Positions 17,029 to 26,111 of a DNA stretch of 64,000 bases are shown piece after piece. Origin of the DNA: Arthrobacter sp. Edens01 (GTDB lineage: Bacteria > Actinomycetota > Actinomycetes > Actinomycetales > Micrococcaceae). Where the stretch lies: the NCBI RefSeq assembly GCF_001307035.1, contig NZ_LKIU01000005.1, positions 854,300 through 918,299 of the forward strand. The letters are read 5' to 3'. The position numbers were made by a program, and so were the translations under genes. Each line of letters starts with the position of its first letter. Within the stretch, counting starts at the first letter, position 1. The notes beneath the pieces were generated by a model, which was not told the origin of the DNA, made no database searches, and saw only the letters and a list, made by a program, of their open reading frames with translations.

Positions 17029-17141
17029 TGCAAGCTGAAAAACTGGCGGGGCTGCGGTCAATGCTGGTTGTCTTAAAAACATCAGAATTCCGCAGGAGCC
17101 GGCACCATGCCGGGGACTGCGCCGGGCGAGGAGCAGATGGC

Positions 17142-18605
17142 ATGGCAGAACACACAGCGGGCAGGACGCTCGCGGAGAAGGTGTGGGACGAGCACGTAGT
17201 TTCCAAGGGCACCGACGGTGCGCCCGATCTGCTCTATATTGACCTTCACCTGGTTCATGAGGTCACCTCTCCGCAGGCATTCGAGGGACTGCGGCTGGCC
17301 GGACGCAAGCTGCGCCGGCCGGACCTGACCATTGCCACGGAAGACCACAACACCCCCACCCTGGCGATCGACAAGCCCATCGCGGACCCAGTCAGCCGCA
17401 CGCAGATTGAGACGCTGCGAGCCAACTGCGCCGAGTTTGGGGTGCGGCTGCACCCGCTGGGCGACGCCGAGCAGGGCATTGTGCACGTGGTGGGCCCGCA
17501 GCTGGGCCTGACCCAGCCCGGACTGACCGTTGTCTGCGGCGATTCCCACACCTCCACCCACGGTGCGTTCGGAGCGCTGGCCATGGGCATTGGCACCTCC
17601 GAGGTGGAGCATGTGATGGCGACCCAGACGTTGTCACTGAAGCCGTTCAAGACCATGGCCATCAACGTTGAGGGCACGCTGAAACCGGGCGTAACGTCCA
17701 AGGACATCATTCTGGCAGTCATCGCCAAGATCGGTACCGGCGGCGGCCAGGGGTACGTCCTGGAGTACCGCGGATCGGCCATCCGCTCGCTGTCCATGGA
17801 AGCACGCATGACCATCTGCAACATGTCCATTGAAGCCGGTGCGCGCGCGGGCATGGTCGCTCCTGACGAGACGACGTTCGCCTACCTCAAGGACAAGCCG
17901 CACGCGCCGCAGGGCGCGGACTGGGATGCCGCCGTCGAGCACTGGAAGTCCCTGGTGACCGACGAGGACGCCGTGTTCGACGAAGAGGTATTCCTCGACG
18001 CCAACGAACTTGAGCCCTTTGTCACCTGGGGCACCAACCCCGGCCAGGGTGTTTCCCTCTCTGAATCCGTTCCCTCGCCGGAGGACTTCGGTGACGAGAA
18101 CGCCAAGGCAGCCGCTGAGCGCGCACTGGAGTACATGGACCTGGCCGCCGGAACGCCCATGAAGGACATCCGGGTGGACACCGTGTTCCTGGGCTCCTGT
18201 ACCAACAGCCGAATCGAGGACCTGCGCATCGCGGCGGACATCATCCGCGGGCGGCAGAAGGATCCGAACGTGCGGATGATGGTGGTTCCCGGCTCCGCCC
18301 GGGTCCGTCTGGAAGCCGAAGCCGAGGGCCTGGACCGGGTCTTCAAGGAGTTCGGAGCGGAATGGCGCTTTGCCGGCTGCTCGATGTGCCTGGGCATGAA
18401 CCCGGACCAGCTGGAACCGGGGGAGCGCTGCGCCTCGACCTCCAACCGCAACTTTGAAGGCCGGCAGGGAAAGGGCGGACGCACGCACCTGGTGTCCCCG
18501 GTAGTGGCAGCAGCCACCGCTGTGCGCGGCACCCTGAGCTCGCCGTCGGACCTTGACCCCCTGCCCGGTGCAGCCGCCGGTTCCACCGCTACCGCTGCCG
18601 CCTAG
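17142..18605 (+). CDS. leuC: 3-isopropylmalate dehydratase large subunit
   Basis: A 487-residue aconitase-family subunit that, with LeuD, isomerises 2-isopropylmalate to 3-isopropylmalate in leucine synthesis. The [4Fe-4S] cluster ligands are visible as GSCTNSR and the pair in [12 protein letters not shown]. Substrate and catalytic segments include [30 protein letters not shown] at 17142 is chosen over the longer frame because GAGGAG at 17128-17133 precedes it by 8 nt and the protein then starts at the normal position. leuD follows 9 nt later. Regulation by the divergent IclR protein is likely. Confidence 0.97.
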   Translation: MAEHTAGRTLAEKVWDEHVVSKGTDGAPDLLYIDLHLVHEVTSPQAFEGLRLAGRKLRRPDLTIATEDHNTPTLAIDKPIADPVSRTQIETLRANCAEFGVRLHPLGDAEQGIVHVVGPQLGLTQPGLTVVCGDSHTSTHGAFGALAMGIGTSEVEHVMATQTLSLKPFKTMAINVEGTLKPGVTSKDIILAVIAKIGTGGGQGYVLEYRGSAIRSLSMEARMTICNMSIEAGARAGMVAPDETTFAYLKDKPHAPQGADWDAAVEHWKSLVTDEDAVFDEEVFLDANELEPFVTWGTNPGQGVSLSESVPSPEDFGDENAKAAAERALEYMDLAAGTPMKDIRVDTVFLGSCTNSRIEDLRIAADIIRGRQKDPNVRMMVVPGSARVRLEAEAEGLDRVFKEFGAEWRFAGCSMCLGMNPDQLEPGERCASTSNRNFEGRQGKGGRTHLVSPVVAAATAVRGTLSSPSDLDPLPGAAAGSTATAAA

Positions 18606-18614
18606 GAGAGAATC

Positions 18615-19214
18615 ATGGAAAAGATCACCACCCATACCGGAATCGGCGTTCCACTGCGGCAGAGCAACGTGGACACGGACCAGATCATCCCCGCCGTGTA
18701 CCTCAAGCGCATCACCCGCACAGGTTTCGAAGATGCCCTGTTCGCCGGCTGGCGCAAGAACCCCGAGTTCATCCTGAACCAGGAGCCGTTCAACGCCGGT
18801 TCCGTACTGGTCGCAGGACCGGACTTCGGTACCGGGTCTTCCCGTGAGCATGCTGTCTGGGCACTGAAGGACTACGGCTTCCGGGCTGTGCTCTCCTCCC
18901 GGTTCGCAGACATCTTCCGCGGCAACTCCGGCAAGCAGGGCCTGGTGGCAGCCCAGGTTGCCCAGGACGACATCGAGCTCATCTGGAAGGTGCTCGAAGA
19001 ATCCCCGGGCACTGAAGTCACCGTCGATCTGCAAGCCCGTACCGTGATTTGCGGCACGGTGACGGCCCCGTTCCAGATTGACGACTACACCCGCTGGCGC
19101 CTGCTGGAAGGCCTGGACGACATTGGGCTGACCCTGCGGCATGAGGAAGAAATCACAGCTTTCGAAGCGCGCCGGCCTGCCTTCAAGCCCACTACGCTTC
19201 CGGCGCGGACCTAG
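18615..19214 (+). CDS. leuD: 3-isopropylmalate dehydratase small subunit
   Basis: A 199-residue swivelling-domain partner of LeuC. Landmarks: [15 protein letters not shown] near the N-terminus, and [22 protein letters not shown], the conserved substrate-binding loop. The length matches the family. ATG at 18615 follows GGAGAG in the short gap after leuC. A strong terminator begins about 40 nt downstream, ending the leuCD operon. Confidence 0.97.
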   Translation: MEKITTHTGIGVPLRQSNVDTDQIIPAVYLKRITRTGFEDALFAGWRKNPEFILNQEPFNAGSVLVAGPDFGTGSSREHAVWALKDYGFRAVLSSRFADIFRGNSGKQGLVAAQVAQDDIELIWKVLEESPGTEVTVDLQARTVICGTVTAPFQIDDYTRWRLLEGLDDIGLTLRHEEEITAFEARRPAFKPTTLPART

Positions 19215-19256
19215 GCACCCTCCGGTTTCTGCCAGGGGCAGCTACCGCAGTAGTAT

Positions 19257-19294
19257 TGATGGGCCTTCCCGTTCAGGGGAGGCCCATCAGTTTT
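19257..19294 (+). terminator. leuCD terminator
   Basis: TGATGGGCCTTCCC (19257-19270) pairs with GGGGAGGCCCATCA (19276-19289), one G-T pair included, around a 5-nt loop and is followed by GTTTT. It separates leuCD from murA. Confidence 0.9.
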
Positions 19295-19436
19295 CCCGCT
19301 CCCGAGGCCGGGCTGTGCCTTTTCAAGCGCCGTGCCGGCGGCCCCGTTATTTCGGGATAGGCAGGCTTGCTCCTATGCTTGGGATGCAGTCTCTTATGGC
19401 CTCGGGGGCAATATAAAACGAAAGAAACAGGTGTTC

Positions 19437-20762
19437 ATGGGCAGCGTTCTAACCATCCGTGGTGGTGTACCCCTCACAGGCAAAGTACCGGTCCGCGGGG
19501 CGAAGAACCTGGTTCCCAAAGCCATGGTTGCCGCACTGCTGGGGAACACTCCTTCCCTGCTGCGCAACGTCCCGGAAATCAAGGACGTAGACGTTGTCAC
19601 GTCACTCCTGAGGCTCCACGGCGTAGAGGTCACGAAAGATCCCGTTACCGGTGATCTGCTCATGGATCCGCAGAACGCGAAAACGGCTGCGTCACGGGAC
19701 ATTGATGCCCACGCCGGTGACTCCCGCATCCCGATCCTGCTGTGCGGACCCCTGATGCACAGTATTGGCGAGGCTTTTATCCCGGACCTGGGCGGCTGCA
19801 AGATCGGCGACCGGCCGATTGACTACCACCTGCAGATGCTGCGGAACTTTGGTGCCCTGGTGGAGAAGCGTCCCGGCGGTATTTCCATCTCCGCGCCCAA
19901 GGGTCTCAAGGGTGCCAAGCTCGAGCTGCCGTACCCCTCCGTCGGTGCCACCGAGCAGGTCCTGCTCACCGCCGTCCGTGCCGAAGGCATCACAGAGCTG
20001 AGCGGTGCTGCAGTCGAACCCGAAATCCTGGACCTCATCGCTGTCCTGCAGAAGATGGGTGCGATCATCACCGTCCAGACGGACCGCGTGATCCGTATTG
20101 AAGGCGTTCCTGAGCTCACCGGCTATAACCACCGGGCGCTGCCGGACCGCAATGAAGCCGCCTCGTGGGCTTCCGCTGCCCTGGTCACCAAGGGCGACAT
20201 CTATGTGGAGGGCGCCAACCAGCAGGACCTCACGGCGTTCCTGAATATCTACCGCAAGATCGGCGGCGCATTCGACGTCGACGACGACGGCATCCGCTTC
20301 TACCACCCCGGCGGCAAGCTGAATCCGCTGGTCTTGGAAACCGATGTACATCCGGGCTTCATGACCGACTGGCAGCAGCCCCTCGTCGTCGCCCTGACCC
20401 AGGCCGAGGGCGTTTCGATCGTGCACGAGACGGTCTACGAGAACCGTTTCGGCTTTACTGATGCCCTGATCCGGATGGGAGCTAACATCCAGGTGCACCG
20501 TGAGTGCCTGGGCAGCATTCCCTGCCGCTTTGGCCAGCGTAACTTCCTGCATTCCGCCGTGATCTCCGGGCCGGTACAGCTCAAGGGAGCGGACGTGGAC
20601 ATTCCGGACCTGCGTGGAGGGTTCAGCCACCTTATTGCTGCCCTCGCAGCCGAGGGTACGTCCCGGGTCACCGGCGTCGAACTGATCAACCGCGGCTACG
20701 AACATTTCCTGGACAAACTCGCGGGCCTGGGTGCGGACTTCGACGTCACGGACGGGAAGTAA
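19437..20762 (+). CDS. murA: UDP-N-acetylglucosamine 1-carboxyvinyltransferase
   Basis: A 441-residue EPSP-synthase-fold enzyme that transfers enolpyruvate to UDP-GlcNAc, the first committed step of peptidoglycan synthesis. The start MGSVLTIRGGVPLTGKVPVRGAKNLV carries the conserved Lys-Asn. The catalytic, fosfomycin-reactive cysteine is present as Cys121 in GGCKIGDRPIDYH. ATG at 19437 is taken; GTG at 19431 is an in-frame alternative with the same AAAGAAA upstream. plsC, gpsA and ddl follow on the same strand with almost no gaps, so this is an envelope-precursor operon. Confidence 0.95.
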   Translation: MGSVLTIRGGVPLTGKVPVRGAKNLVPKAMVAALLGNTPSLLRNVPEIKDVDVVTSLLRLHGVEVTKDPVTGDLLMDPQNAKTAASRDIDAHAGDSRIPILLCGPLMHSIGEAFIPDLGGCKIGDRPIDYHLQMLRNFGALVEKRPGGISISAPKGLKGAKLELPYPSVGATEQVLLTAVRAEGITELSGAAVEPEILDLIAVLQKMGAIITVQTDRVIRIEGVPELTGYNHRALPDRNEAASWASAALVTKGDIYVEGANQQDLTAFLNIYRKIGGAFDVDDDGIRFYHPGGKLNPLVLETDVHPGFMTDWQQPLVVALTQAEGVSIVHETVYENRFGFTDALIRMGANIQVHRECLGSIPCRFGQRNFLHSAVISGPVQLKGADVDIPDLRGGFSHLIAALAAEGTSRVTGVELINRGYEHFLDKLAGLGADFDVTDGK

Positions 20763-20772
20763 GCTTCCGCCC

Positions 20773-21531
20773 ATGAGCGAATCGAGAAAGTCACGGACCA
20801 CGTTCACCATCCTGGCGGCCGTGGTCCGTCCGGCCATGAACCTCATGCTGGGGCGTCGCTGGGAAGGGATGGAGAACCTGCCCAAGGACACTGGGTTCAT
20901 CGCCTGCCCCAACCACGTGACTGAGATCGATCCGCTGGTAGTCGGCCACTTCTTCTACAACCAGGGCATGCTGCCCCGGTACCTGGCAAAGGCCTCCCTC
21001 TTTAAGGTGCCTGTTCTGGGCCCGGCGCTCCGCGCCACTAACCAGGTGCCCGTTCAGCGCGGCGGGGCAGGAGCGGCTGCCTCGCTGGACGGAGCGCAGG
21101 CAGTAATCGACGCGGGCGGCGCGCTGATTGTGTATCCCGAGGGAACGCTTACCCGCGATCCTGATCTGTGGCCCATGAAGGGACGAACCGGTGCTGCACG
21201 GCTGGCCCTCCAGACGGGAGCGCCGGTGATACCGGTGGCCCACTGGGGTGCCCAGGACCTGCTTCCGAGATACGGCAAGATGCTGCACCTGTTTCCCCGC
21301 AAGCGCGTTCGCGTCCTGGTGGGCAAACCGGTGGACCTATCTGACCTGCGCGGAGTTCCGCTCACCAAAACAGTGCTGGAAGAGGCCACGGAACGGATCA
21401 TGGCCGAGCTGACGTCCCTGGTAGCGTCGCTGCGCGGGGAAACTGCCCCTGCCGAGCGCTGGGATCCGGCCCGTAAGGGGCAGAAGTCAGTTGGACGGGG
21501 TTACGACCCGGAAACGGAGAAGAAAAAGTGA
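20773..21531 (+). CDS. plsC: 1-acyl-sn-glycerol-3-phosphate acyltransferase family protein
   Basis: A 252-residue membrane-associated acyltransferase that would convert lysophosphatidic acid to phosphatidic acid. The catalytic HX4D motif is His48-VTEI-Asp53, preceded by the N-terminal hydrophobic patch. Block II is VPVQRGG, block III is YPEGTLTRDP, and block IV is PVIPVAHWG. The C-terminal tail is charged and Lys-rich. ATG at 20773 begins MSESRKS, 10 nt after murA. The stop overlaps gpsA by 4 nt, so phospholipid acylation and glycerol-3-phosphate supply are translationally coupled. The exact acyl acceptor is not proven. Confidence 0.9.
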   Translation: MSESRKSRTTFTILAAVVRPAMNLMLGRRWEGMENLPKDTGFIACPNHVTEIDPLVVGHFFYNQGMLPRYLAKASLFKVPVLGPALRATNQVPVQRGGAGAAASLDGAQAVIDAGGALIVYPEGTLTRDPDLWPMKGRTGAARLALQTGAPVIPVAHWGAQDLLPRYGKMLHLFPRKRVRVLVGKPVDLSDLRGVPLTKTVLEEATERIMAELTSLVASLRGETAPAERWDPARKGQKSVGRGYDPETEKKK

Positions 21532-22568
21532 CAGCCGCAGCGCTTCCGGCAAAGGTAGCCGTTCTTGGAGCCGGCAGCTGGGGTACAACGTTTGCCAAGA
21601 TCGCTGCGGACTCCGGGGCAGCCCGAAAGACGGACGTGCTCATCTGGGCCCGCCGGCCCGAGGCAGCCGAGGAAATCAACGAGTCCCGCCGTAACACCAG
21701 GTACCTCAAGGAAACCGTCCTGCCCGCGAACCTGCGGGCCTCCGCAGACGCCGCAGAAGTTCTCGACGGAGCGCAGCTTGTTGTCCTGGCCGTTCCGGCG
21801 CAGACCCTGCGGCAGAGGCTGCGCGAATTCAAGGACCTCTTTCCAAAAGACGCAGTCATCCTGTCCCTGATGAAGGGGCTGGAAGTAGGCACTGACGCCC
21901 GGATGAGCACGGTTATCGCCGAGGAACTGGACTGGCCGCAGGAACGGATTGCCGTGCTCTCCGGTCCGAACCTTGCCATGGAAATCGCGAGGGAAGAACC
22001 AACTGCCTCAGTAGTGGCGTGCTCGGACATCGGGGTTGCCGGATGGATCGCTGCAGCCTGCACAGCCCCGTACTTCCGTCCGTACACGAACACGGATGTG
22101 ATCGGTACGGAGATCGGTGGAATCGTCAAGAACGTGATCGCCCTGGCCGTGGGCATCTGCGAAGGCAAGCAGATGGGGGACAACACCAAGGCCTCAGTGA
22201 TGACCCGCGGGCTGGCCGAGACTACCCGCCTGGCGGTGGCACTGGGCGGAAAGACCGAGACTCTCTTTGGGCTTTCCGGTATGGGCGACTTGATCGCCAC
22301 GTGCTCCTCTTCTCTCTCGCGGAACCACACCGCGGGCCGGCTCCTGGCCCAGGGGCTGACCCTGGATGAAGTAACCGAGACCATGGCCCAGACAGCGGAA
22401 GGCATCAAGTCCGCCCAGGCGGTACTGGACCGTGCCACCCAGCTGGGCGTCTACATGCCCATTACCGAGAACGTCGTTGCAGTGCTGCAGGGCGCCATTT
22501 CGGTAGACGAACTGGGCCCGCGCCTGCTGGCCCGCGAACTCAAACCCGAAGGTGTACACGCATCATGA
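21528..22568 (+). CDS. gpsA: Glycerol-3-phosphate dehydrogenase [NAD(P)+]
   Basis: A 346-residue cytoplasmic enzyme that reduces dihydroxyacetone phosphate to sn-glycerol-3-phosphate, the backbone for phospholipids and for glycerol-phosphate polymers. The Rossmann loop is VLGAGSWGTTFAK (GAGSWG at 14-19). The catalytic lysine region is EIGGIVKNVIALAVG, and LSGPNLAMEIA and GLSGMGDLIATC are family signatures. GTG at 21528 overlaps the plsC stop and the end overlaps ddl by 4 nt. The product may also feed the glycerophosphate-type polymer genes at 44-59 kb, which is inference. Confidence 0.95.
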   Translation: MTAAALPAKVAVLGAGSWGTTFAKIAADSGAARKTDVLIWARRPEAAEEINESRRNTRYLKETVLPANLRASADAAEVLDGAQLVVLAVPAQTLRQRLREFKDLFPKDAVILSLMKGLEVGTDARMSTVIAEELDWPQERIAVLSGPNLAMEIAREEPTASVVACSDIGVAGWIAAACTAPYFRPYTNTDVIGTEIGGIVKNVIALAVGICEGKQMGDNTKASVMTRGLAETTRLAVALGGKTETLFGLSGMGDLIATCSSSLSRNHTAGRLLAQGLTLDEVTETMAQTAEGIKSAQAVLDRATQLGVYMPITENVVAVLQGAISVDELGPRLLARELKPEGVHAS

Positions 22569-23704
22569 GCGTCCAGCCCGTTTCCCCCGACGGCGGCTCC
22601 AAGCCGCGCGTAGCCGTTCTTTTCGGCGGACGGTCCAGCGAACATTCGGTCAGCTGCGTGACCGCAGCCGGAGTGCTGGAGGCGATCGACCACAGCAAGT
22701 ACGACGTCGTTCCCATCGGCATTGCCCGCAACGGCCAGTGGTCCCTTGCCTCCGTGGACCCGGAGCAGTGGTCCCTGCGCTCTGAAGCCCTGCCTGAAAT
22801 TACCGCCGGACCGGAGTCGGTCGTTATCTCCAGCGATGGTGCCTCCCAGGAGCTCGTCTCCCATGCACCCGATGCGATGCCGCGCTCCCTGGGGCGAATC
22901 GACGTCGTGCTGCCGCTGCTGCACGGCCCGTTCGGCGAGGACGGCACTCTTCAGGGGCTGCTGGAGATGGCAGACATCCGCTACGTCGGAGCCGGTGTGC
23001 TGGCATCAGCAGTAGGGATGGACAAGCACTACATGAAGGTGGTCTTCGAGTCCGCCGGCCTGGCTGTGGGGCCCTACGAGGTTATTACCGACCGGCAGTG
23101 GAACCAGGATCCCGACACCTGCCTGGAACGTGGTTCCCGGCTGGCGTTCCCGCTGTTCGTCAAGCCGGCGCGTGCCGGCTCTTCCATAGGCATTACCCGG
23201 GTGGCCGACCCCACGGGCCTGCGCGCCGCCGTCGAAACTGCACGGCAGCACGATCCCAAGGTGATCATTGAAGCAGGCATTATCGGCCGTGAAATCGAGG
23301 TAGCCGTGCTGCAGGGCCGAGGACACGACGATCCGCGCACCAGCCAGCCCGGTGAGATCGCCGTAACCCACAATGGCCACGAATGGTACGACTTCGAGGC
23401 GAAGTATGTTGACGGTGCTGCTGCGGAACTGAGCTGCCCGGCAGACCTGCCCGACGACATCACCACCCGGGTGCGCGAACTGGCCGCCGTGGCCTTTGAA
23501 GCAGTGGGTGCCGAAGGTCTGTCCCGAGTGGACTTCTTCTACACACCGGACGGCAGCCTGATCATCAACGAGATCAACACCATGCCCGGGTTCACTCCGA
23601 TCAGCATGTACCCGCAGATGTGGGCCAAGTCCGGGCTGCCGTACACCGAGCTGATCGACGAACTCATTTCCCTGGCGCTCGAACGTCCCACGGGCCTGCG
23701 CTAA
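22565..23704 (+). CDS. ddl: D-alanine--D-alanine ligase
   Basis: A 379-residue ATP-grasp ligase that makes D-Ala-D-Ala for peptidoglycan. Landmarks: LFGGRSSEHSVSC at the N-terminus, VLPLLHGPFGEDGTLQGLLE, VKPARAGSSIGITRV, and the metal-binding INEINTMPGFTPISMYP near the C-terminus. It is the last gene of the murA-plsC-gpsA-ddl group. It faces the DUF3515 lipoprotein gene convergently with an 18-nt gap. Confidence 0.96.
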   Translation: MSVQPVSPDGGSKPRVAVLFGGRSSEHSVSCVTAAGVLEAIDHSKYDVVPIGIARNGQWSLASVDPEQWSLRSEALPEITAGPESVVISSDGASQELVSHAPDAMPRSLGRIDVVLPLLHGPFGEDGTLQGLLEMADIRYVGAGVLASAVGMDKHYMKVVFESAGLAVGPYEVITDRQWNQDPDTCLERGSRLAFPLFVKPARAGSSIGITRVADPTGLRAAVETARQHDPKVIIEAGIIGREIEVAVLQGRGHDDPRTSQPGEIAVTHNGHEWYDFEAKYVDGAAAELSCPADLPDDITTRVRELAAVAFEAVGAEGLSRVDFFYTPDGSLIINEINTMPGFTPISMYPQMWAKSGLPYTELIDELISLALERPTGLR

Positions 23705-23722
23705 GGCAAAGCGGCTGCTCGG

Positions 23723-24196
23723 TCAGCCCGGCAGGTCGACGTCGTTGGTGCTTACACACTCGCGGGTCTGGTCAATCCGCGAGACGGCGTTTTCGAGTTC
23801 CACGAGCACCGTGGAGGACGCCACCTTTTCGGTGTCGATCAGGACTTCTACGGCGGGGTCACGGCCATAGGTCGTGGCCGTCCAGAGGTTGCCCTCTTCA
23901 CGCAGTACCCAATCCACACCGTTTACTGTTGCGCAGGCATCGGTGGTTGGTCCGGGAACCGGGACACCGCAGCGCACAATGATCTCCGCAGGACTGCCCC
24001 AGGCGGAAGTAGCCTGGCTGGTGGTCTCACGCTGGTCTGCACCTGCAAGGTTTTCCGGCAGCGCCACCATCACAGGGGCACAATCCGGGTTAGCGGCATC
24101 AGGCGCGGCTTCCACATCAGCTGCAGGAGTGCAGCCGGTCAAGACTGCGGCGAGGACCAGGGCGCCGGCGGAAACGGCTGCCGGGAAGAATTTCAT
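23723..24196 (-). CDS. DUF3515 family lipoprotein
   Basis: A 157-residue secreted lipoprotein. The N-terminus is a signal peptide (MKFFPAAVSAGALVLAAVL) ending in lipobox LTGC, with the modified Cys at about residue 22. The mature part has CAPVMVALP, IVRCGVP and ACATVNGVDWVL, matching the DUF3515 pattern I recall in actinobacteria, where the gene commonly lies near ddl and thiL. Paired cysteines suggest disulphides. The function of the family is unknown. It is divergent from the LCP gene, whose start is 132 nt away. Confidence 0.85.
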   Translation of the reverse strand: MKFFPAAVSAGALVLAAVLTGCTPAADVEAAPDAANPDCAPVMVALPENLAGADQRETTSQATSAWGSPAEIIVRCGVPVPGPTTDACATVNGVDWVLREEGNLWTATTYGRDPAVEVLIDTEKVASSTVLVELENAVSRIDQTRECVSTNDVDLPG

Positions 24197-24328
24197 GTTT
24201 CAAGGGTATCCGGAGGGGCAGGTGCCCACGGAATCAGCGGCCGTGGATAGCGGGGGAGAGGTTGTACGGGAACGGAAGGATGTCCTAGTAAACTTCTCAG
24301 CACGGGGGGCCGGAATGAGAGGAAAGCC

Positions 24329-25327
24329 TTGACAGATCTCTTTTCGGAGAACCGAGAGCACGCCGAGCGGAAGCGCCGTCCAGTGCTCAAGACGGTCTTG
24401 GTTATGGCCACAATCGTCCTGATCGCGGGCCTGGCCGCCGGCGGTTATCTGTACAGCCTGGCGCGCACTTTCGACTCGGGGGCGGCAACTATTCCGCTCT
24501 CCAGCGGTAACGCTCCGCCAAAAACCTCGGATGCCGAAGACACTGTGAACATCCTGGTCCTGGGCAGTGACAGCAGGGAGCCCGGGGCAGCCGCCAGATC
24601 GGATGCCCTGATGCTGCTGCACATTCCGGGCGACCGGCAGGGTATCTACGCCGTATCCATAATGCGGGATACCTGGACCACCATTCCGGGCCACGGCGAG
24701 TACAAGATCAACGCCGCCATGGCCCTGGGCGGGGTCCCATTGGTTGTAGATACTGTCCAGGACATGTTCGGAGTGCCGATCGACCATGCGGCCGTCATCG
24801 ACTTTGAGGGGTTCAAGGACCTCACCACCGCGCTGGGCGGGGTGAGCATTCAGAACCCTGTCGCTTTCCAAGCGACAGGAGAAGGCGCAGCGTACTTTCC
24901 TGCGGGGACCGTGACGGTGGAGGGCGCGCCGGCGCTCGAGTACGTCCGCGAACGCTATGCTTTTGATGACGGGGATTACCAGCGGGTGCGGAACCAGCAG
25001 GCTTTCCTGCACGGGCTTCTGTCGAAGCTCATCTCCACTGAGACCCTTGGTGACCCCGTCAAGCTGCACGGGGCAATCGCGTCCATCTCGCCGTACCTGA
25101 GCGTCGACGAGGGGCTGACCGGCCTCCGGGTAGGAACGCTGGCGCTGGAACTGCGCAGCGTACGCTCCGGCGACATCGAGATGTTCACCCTCCCCAACGC
25201 TGGAGTGGGTACCTCTGCGGATGGCCAGTCGATCGTATTGCCCGATGCAACCGCGGCCGGGGAACTTGCCGAGGCACTGAAAACCGATACTGTGGCTCAG
25301 TATGCCGCCGGTCTGAATGGAGAATAA
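24329..25327 (+). CDS. LCP (LytR-CpsA-Psr) family cell-wall polymer ligase
   Basis: A 332-residue type II membrane protein. A short cytoplasmic head is followed by one TM helix (about 24-45; TVLVMATIVLIAGLAAGGYLY) and an extracellular LCP domain with NILVLGSDSR, RSDALMLLHI, SIMRDTWTTIPG, KINAAMALGG and YVRERYAFDDGDYQR, which hold the conserved Arg and Asp residues that bind the polyprenyl pyrophosphate. LCP enzymes move glycopolymers from the lipid carrier to peptidoglycan. TTG at 24329 has AGAGGAAAG just upstream. It lies just before the 34-kb glycopolymer locus and may serve it. Confidence 0.92.
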   Translation: MTDLFSENREHAERKRRPVLKTVLVMATIVLIAGLAAGGYLYSLARTFDSGAATIPLSSGNAPPKTSDAEDTVNILVLGSDSREPGAAARSDALMLLHIPGDRQGIYAVSIMRDTWTTIPGHGEYKINAAMALGGVPLVVDTVQDMFGVPIDHAAVIDFEGFKDLTTALGGVSIQNPVAFQATGEGAAYFPAGTVTVEGAPALEYVRERYAFDDGDYQRVRNQQAFLHGLLSKLISTETLGDPVKLHGAIASISPYLSVDEGLTGLRVGTLALELRSVRSGDIEMFTLPNAGVGTSADGQSIVLPDATAAGELAEALKTDTVAQYAAGLNGE

Positions 25328-25332
25328 CTAGG

Positions 25333-26034
25333 ATGAGCAGCTCCAGGAGCCGACGCCTGCGCAGTGCCGCGGTAGCTGCCGTGCTAATAGCCGGATCGAG
25401 TGCGGTACCGGCGTTCGCCGTCGAAGGAGAACAGCCGCCGGCTGTCGTGGAGCCTGTACCGGAGACTCCCGTTGACGAGACCACTCCCGCTGATCCGGCA
25501 CCGAATCCCGAACCGGTTGTGCCCGCACCGGGAACTTCAGCTGTGCCTGCCCCCGCTCCTGCTCCTGCCCCCGGCCCGACTCAGACAACGATCCAGCGCG
25601 ACCCATTTGCGGGTTATGAAGTCCACCCCGGCACCGGGTATTTGATCGAGCCCGGAACCAACAACCTGGTCGACGCCAATACCGGGCTCTACACAGACCT
25701 CAGGTGGGATCCCGTAACGGACACCGTGAGCAATGTTTTCGACGCCGGGCAGGGGAGCGCGGTGCCCAGCCCGTCACCCACTGAATCTGCTGGCCCAGCC
25801 GTAGTGCCATCGGGTAGGGCGTCGTTCACAGCCACGAAAGCGGCTTCGCTCTCCCCGTCCGCAAGTCCTTCAGAAGCAGTTACGGCTGCTGACCGTGCCA
25901 GCTCCGCCGCCGAAACGAACTGGAGCACCCACTGGCTAACTCGGACGTTAATGTTCCTGCTTCTGGCAGGTGCAGGTGTTCTTTATTACATCAAGCTTCA
26001 AAAGGGCACTCCCGGCATAGGCAAAACCGACTAG
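25333..26034 (+). CDS. Secreted Pro-rich protein with C-terminal membrane anchor
   Basis: A 233-residue protein. It has an Arg-rich signal peptide (RRLRSAAVAAVLIAGSSAVPAFA), then a Pro/Ala/Glu-rich low-complexity segment (about 35-90) suited to spanning the wall. A small conserved-looking block follows (GYEVHPGTGYLIEPGTNNLVD), then a Ser/Thr/Ala-rich stalk, and one TM helix near the end (TLMFLLLAGAGVLYYIKL). No LPXTG motif is present. It begins 5 nt after the LCP gene and is probably cotranscribed. I recognise no family; a role in wall-polymer attachment is only suggested by context. Confidence 0.7.
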   Translation: MSSSRSRRLRSAAVAAVLIAGSSAVPAFAVEGEQPPAVVEPVPETPVDETTPADPAPNPEPVVPAPGTSAVPAPAPAPAPGPTQTTIQRDPFAGYEVHPGTGYLIEPGTNNLVDANTGLYTDLRWDPVTDTVSNVFDAGQGSAVPSPSPTESAGPAVVPSGRASFTATKAASLSPSASPSEAVTAADRASSAAETNWSTHWLTRTLMFLLLAGAGVLYYIKLQKGTPGIGKTD

Positions 26035-26111
26035 GGTCAAATCGTTAGGTAGACTTACCTCTGTTTGATAGGGGGCGGCGTCTTACGCGCCCTCGGATTC
26101 TGGGGGACGAC

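Noticed and set aside
17634-19142. 502-codon minus-strand frame across leuC/leuD
   Set aside because: It spans two verified genes antisense, is Gly/Val/Arg-rich and has no domain signature.
19692-20912. 406-codon minus-strand frame across murA
   Set aside because: Antisense shadow of murA, which has its catalytic Cys and full length.
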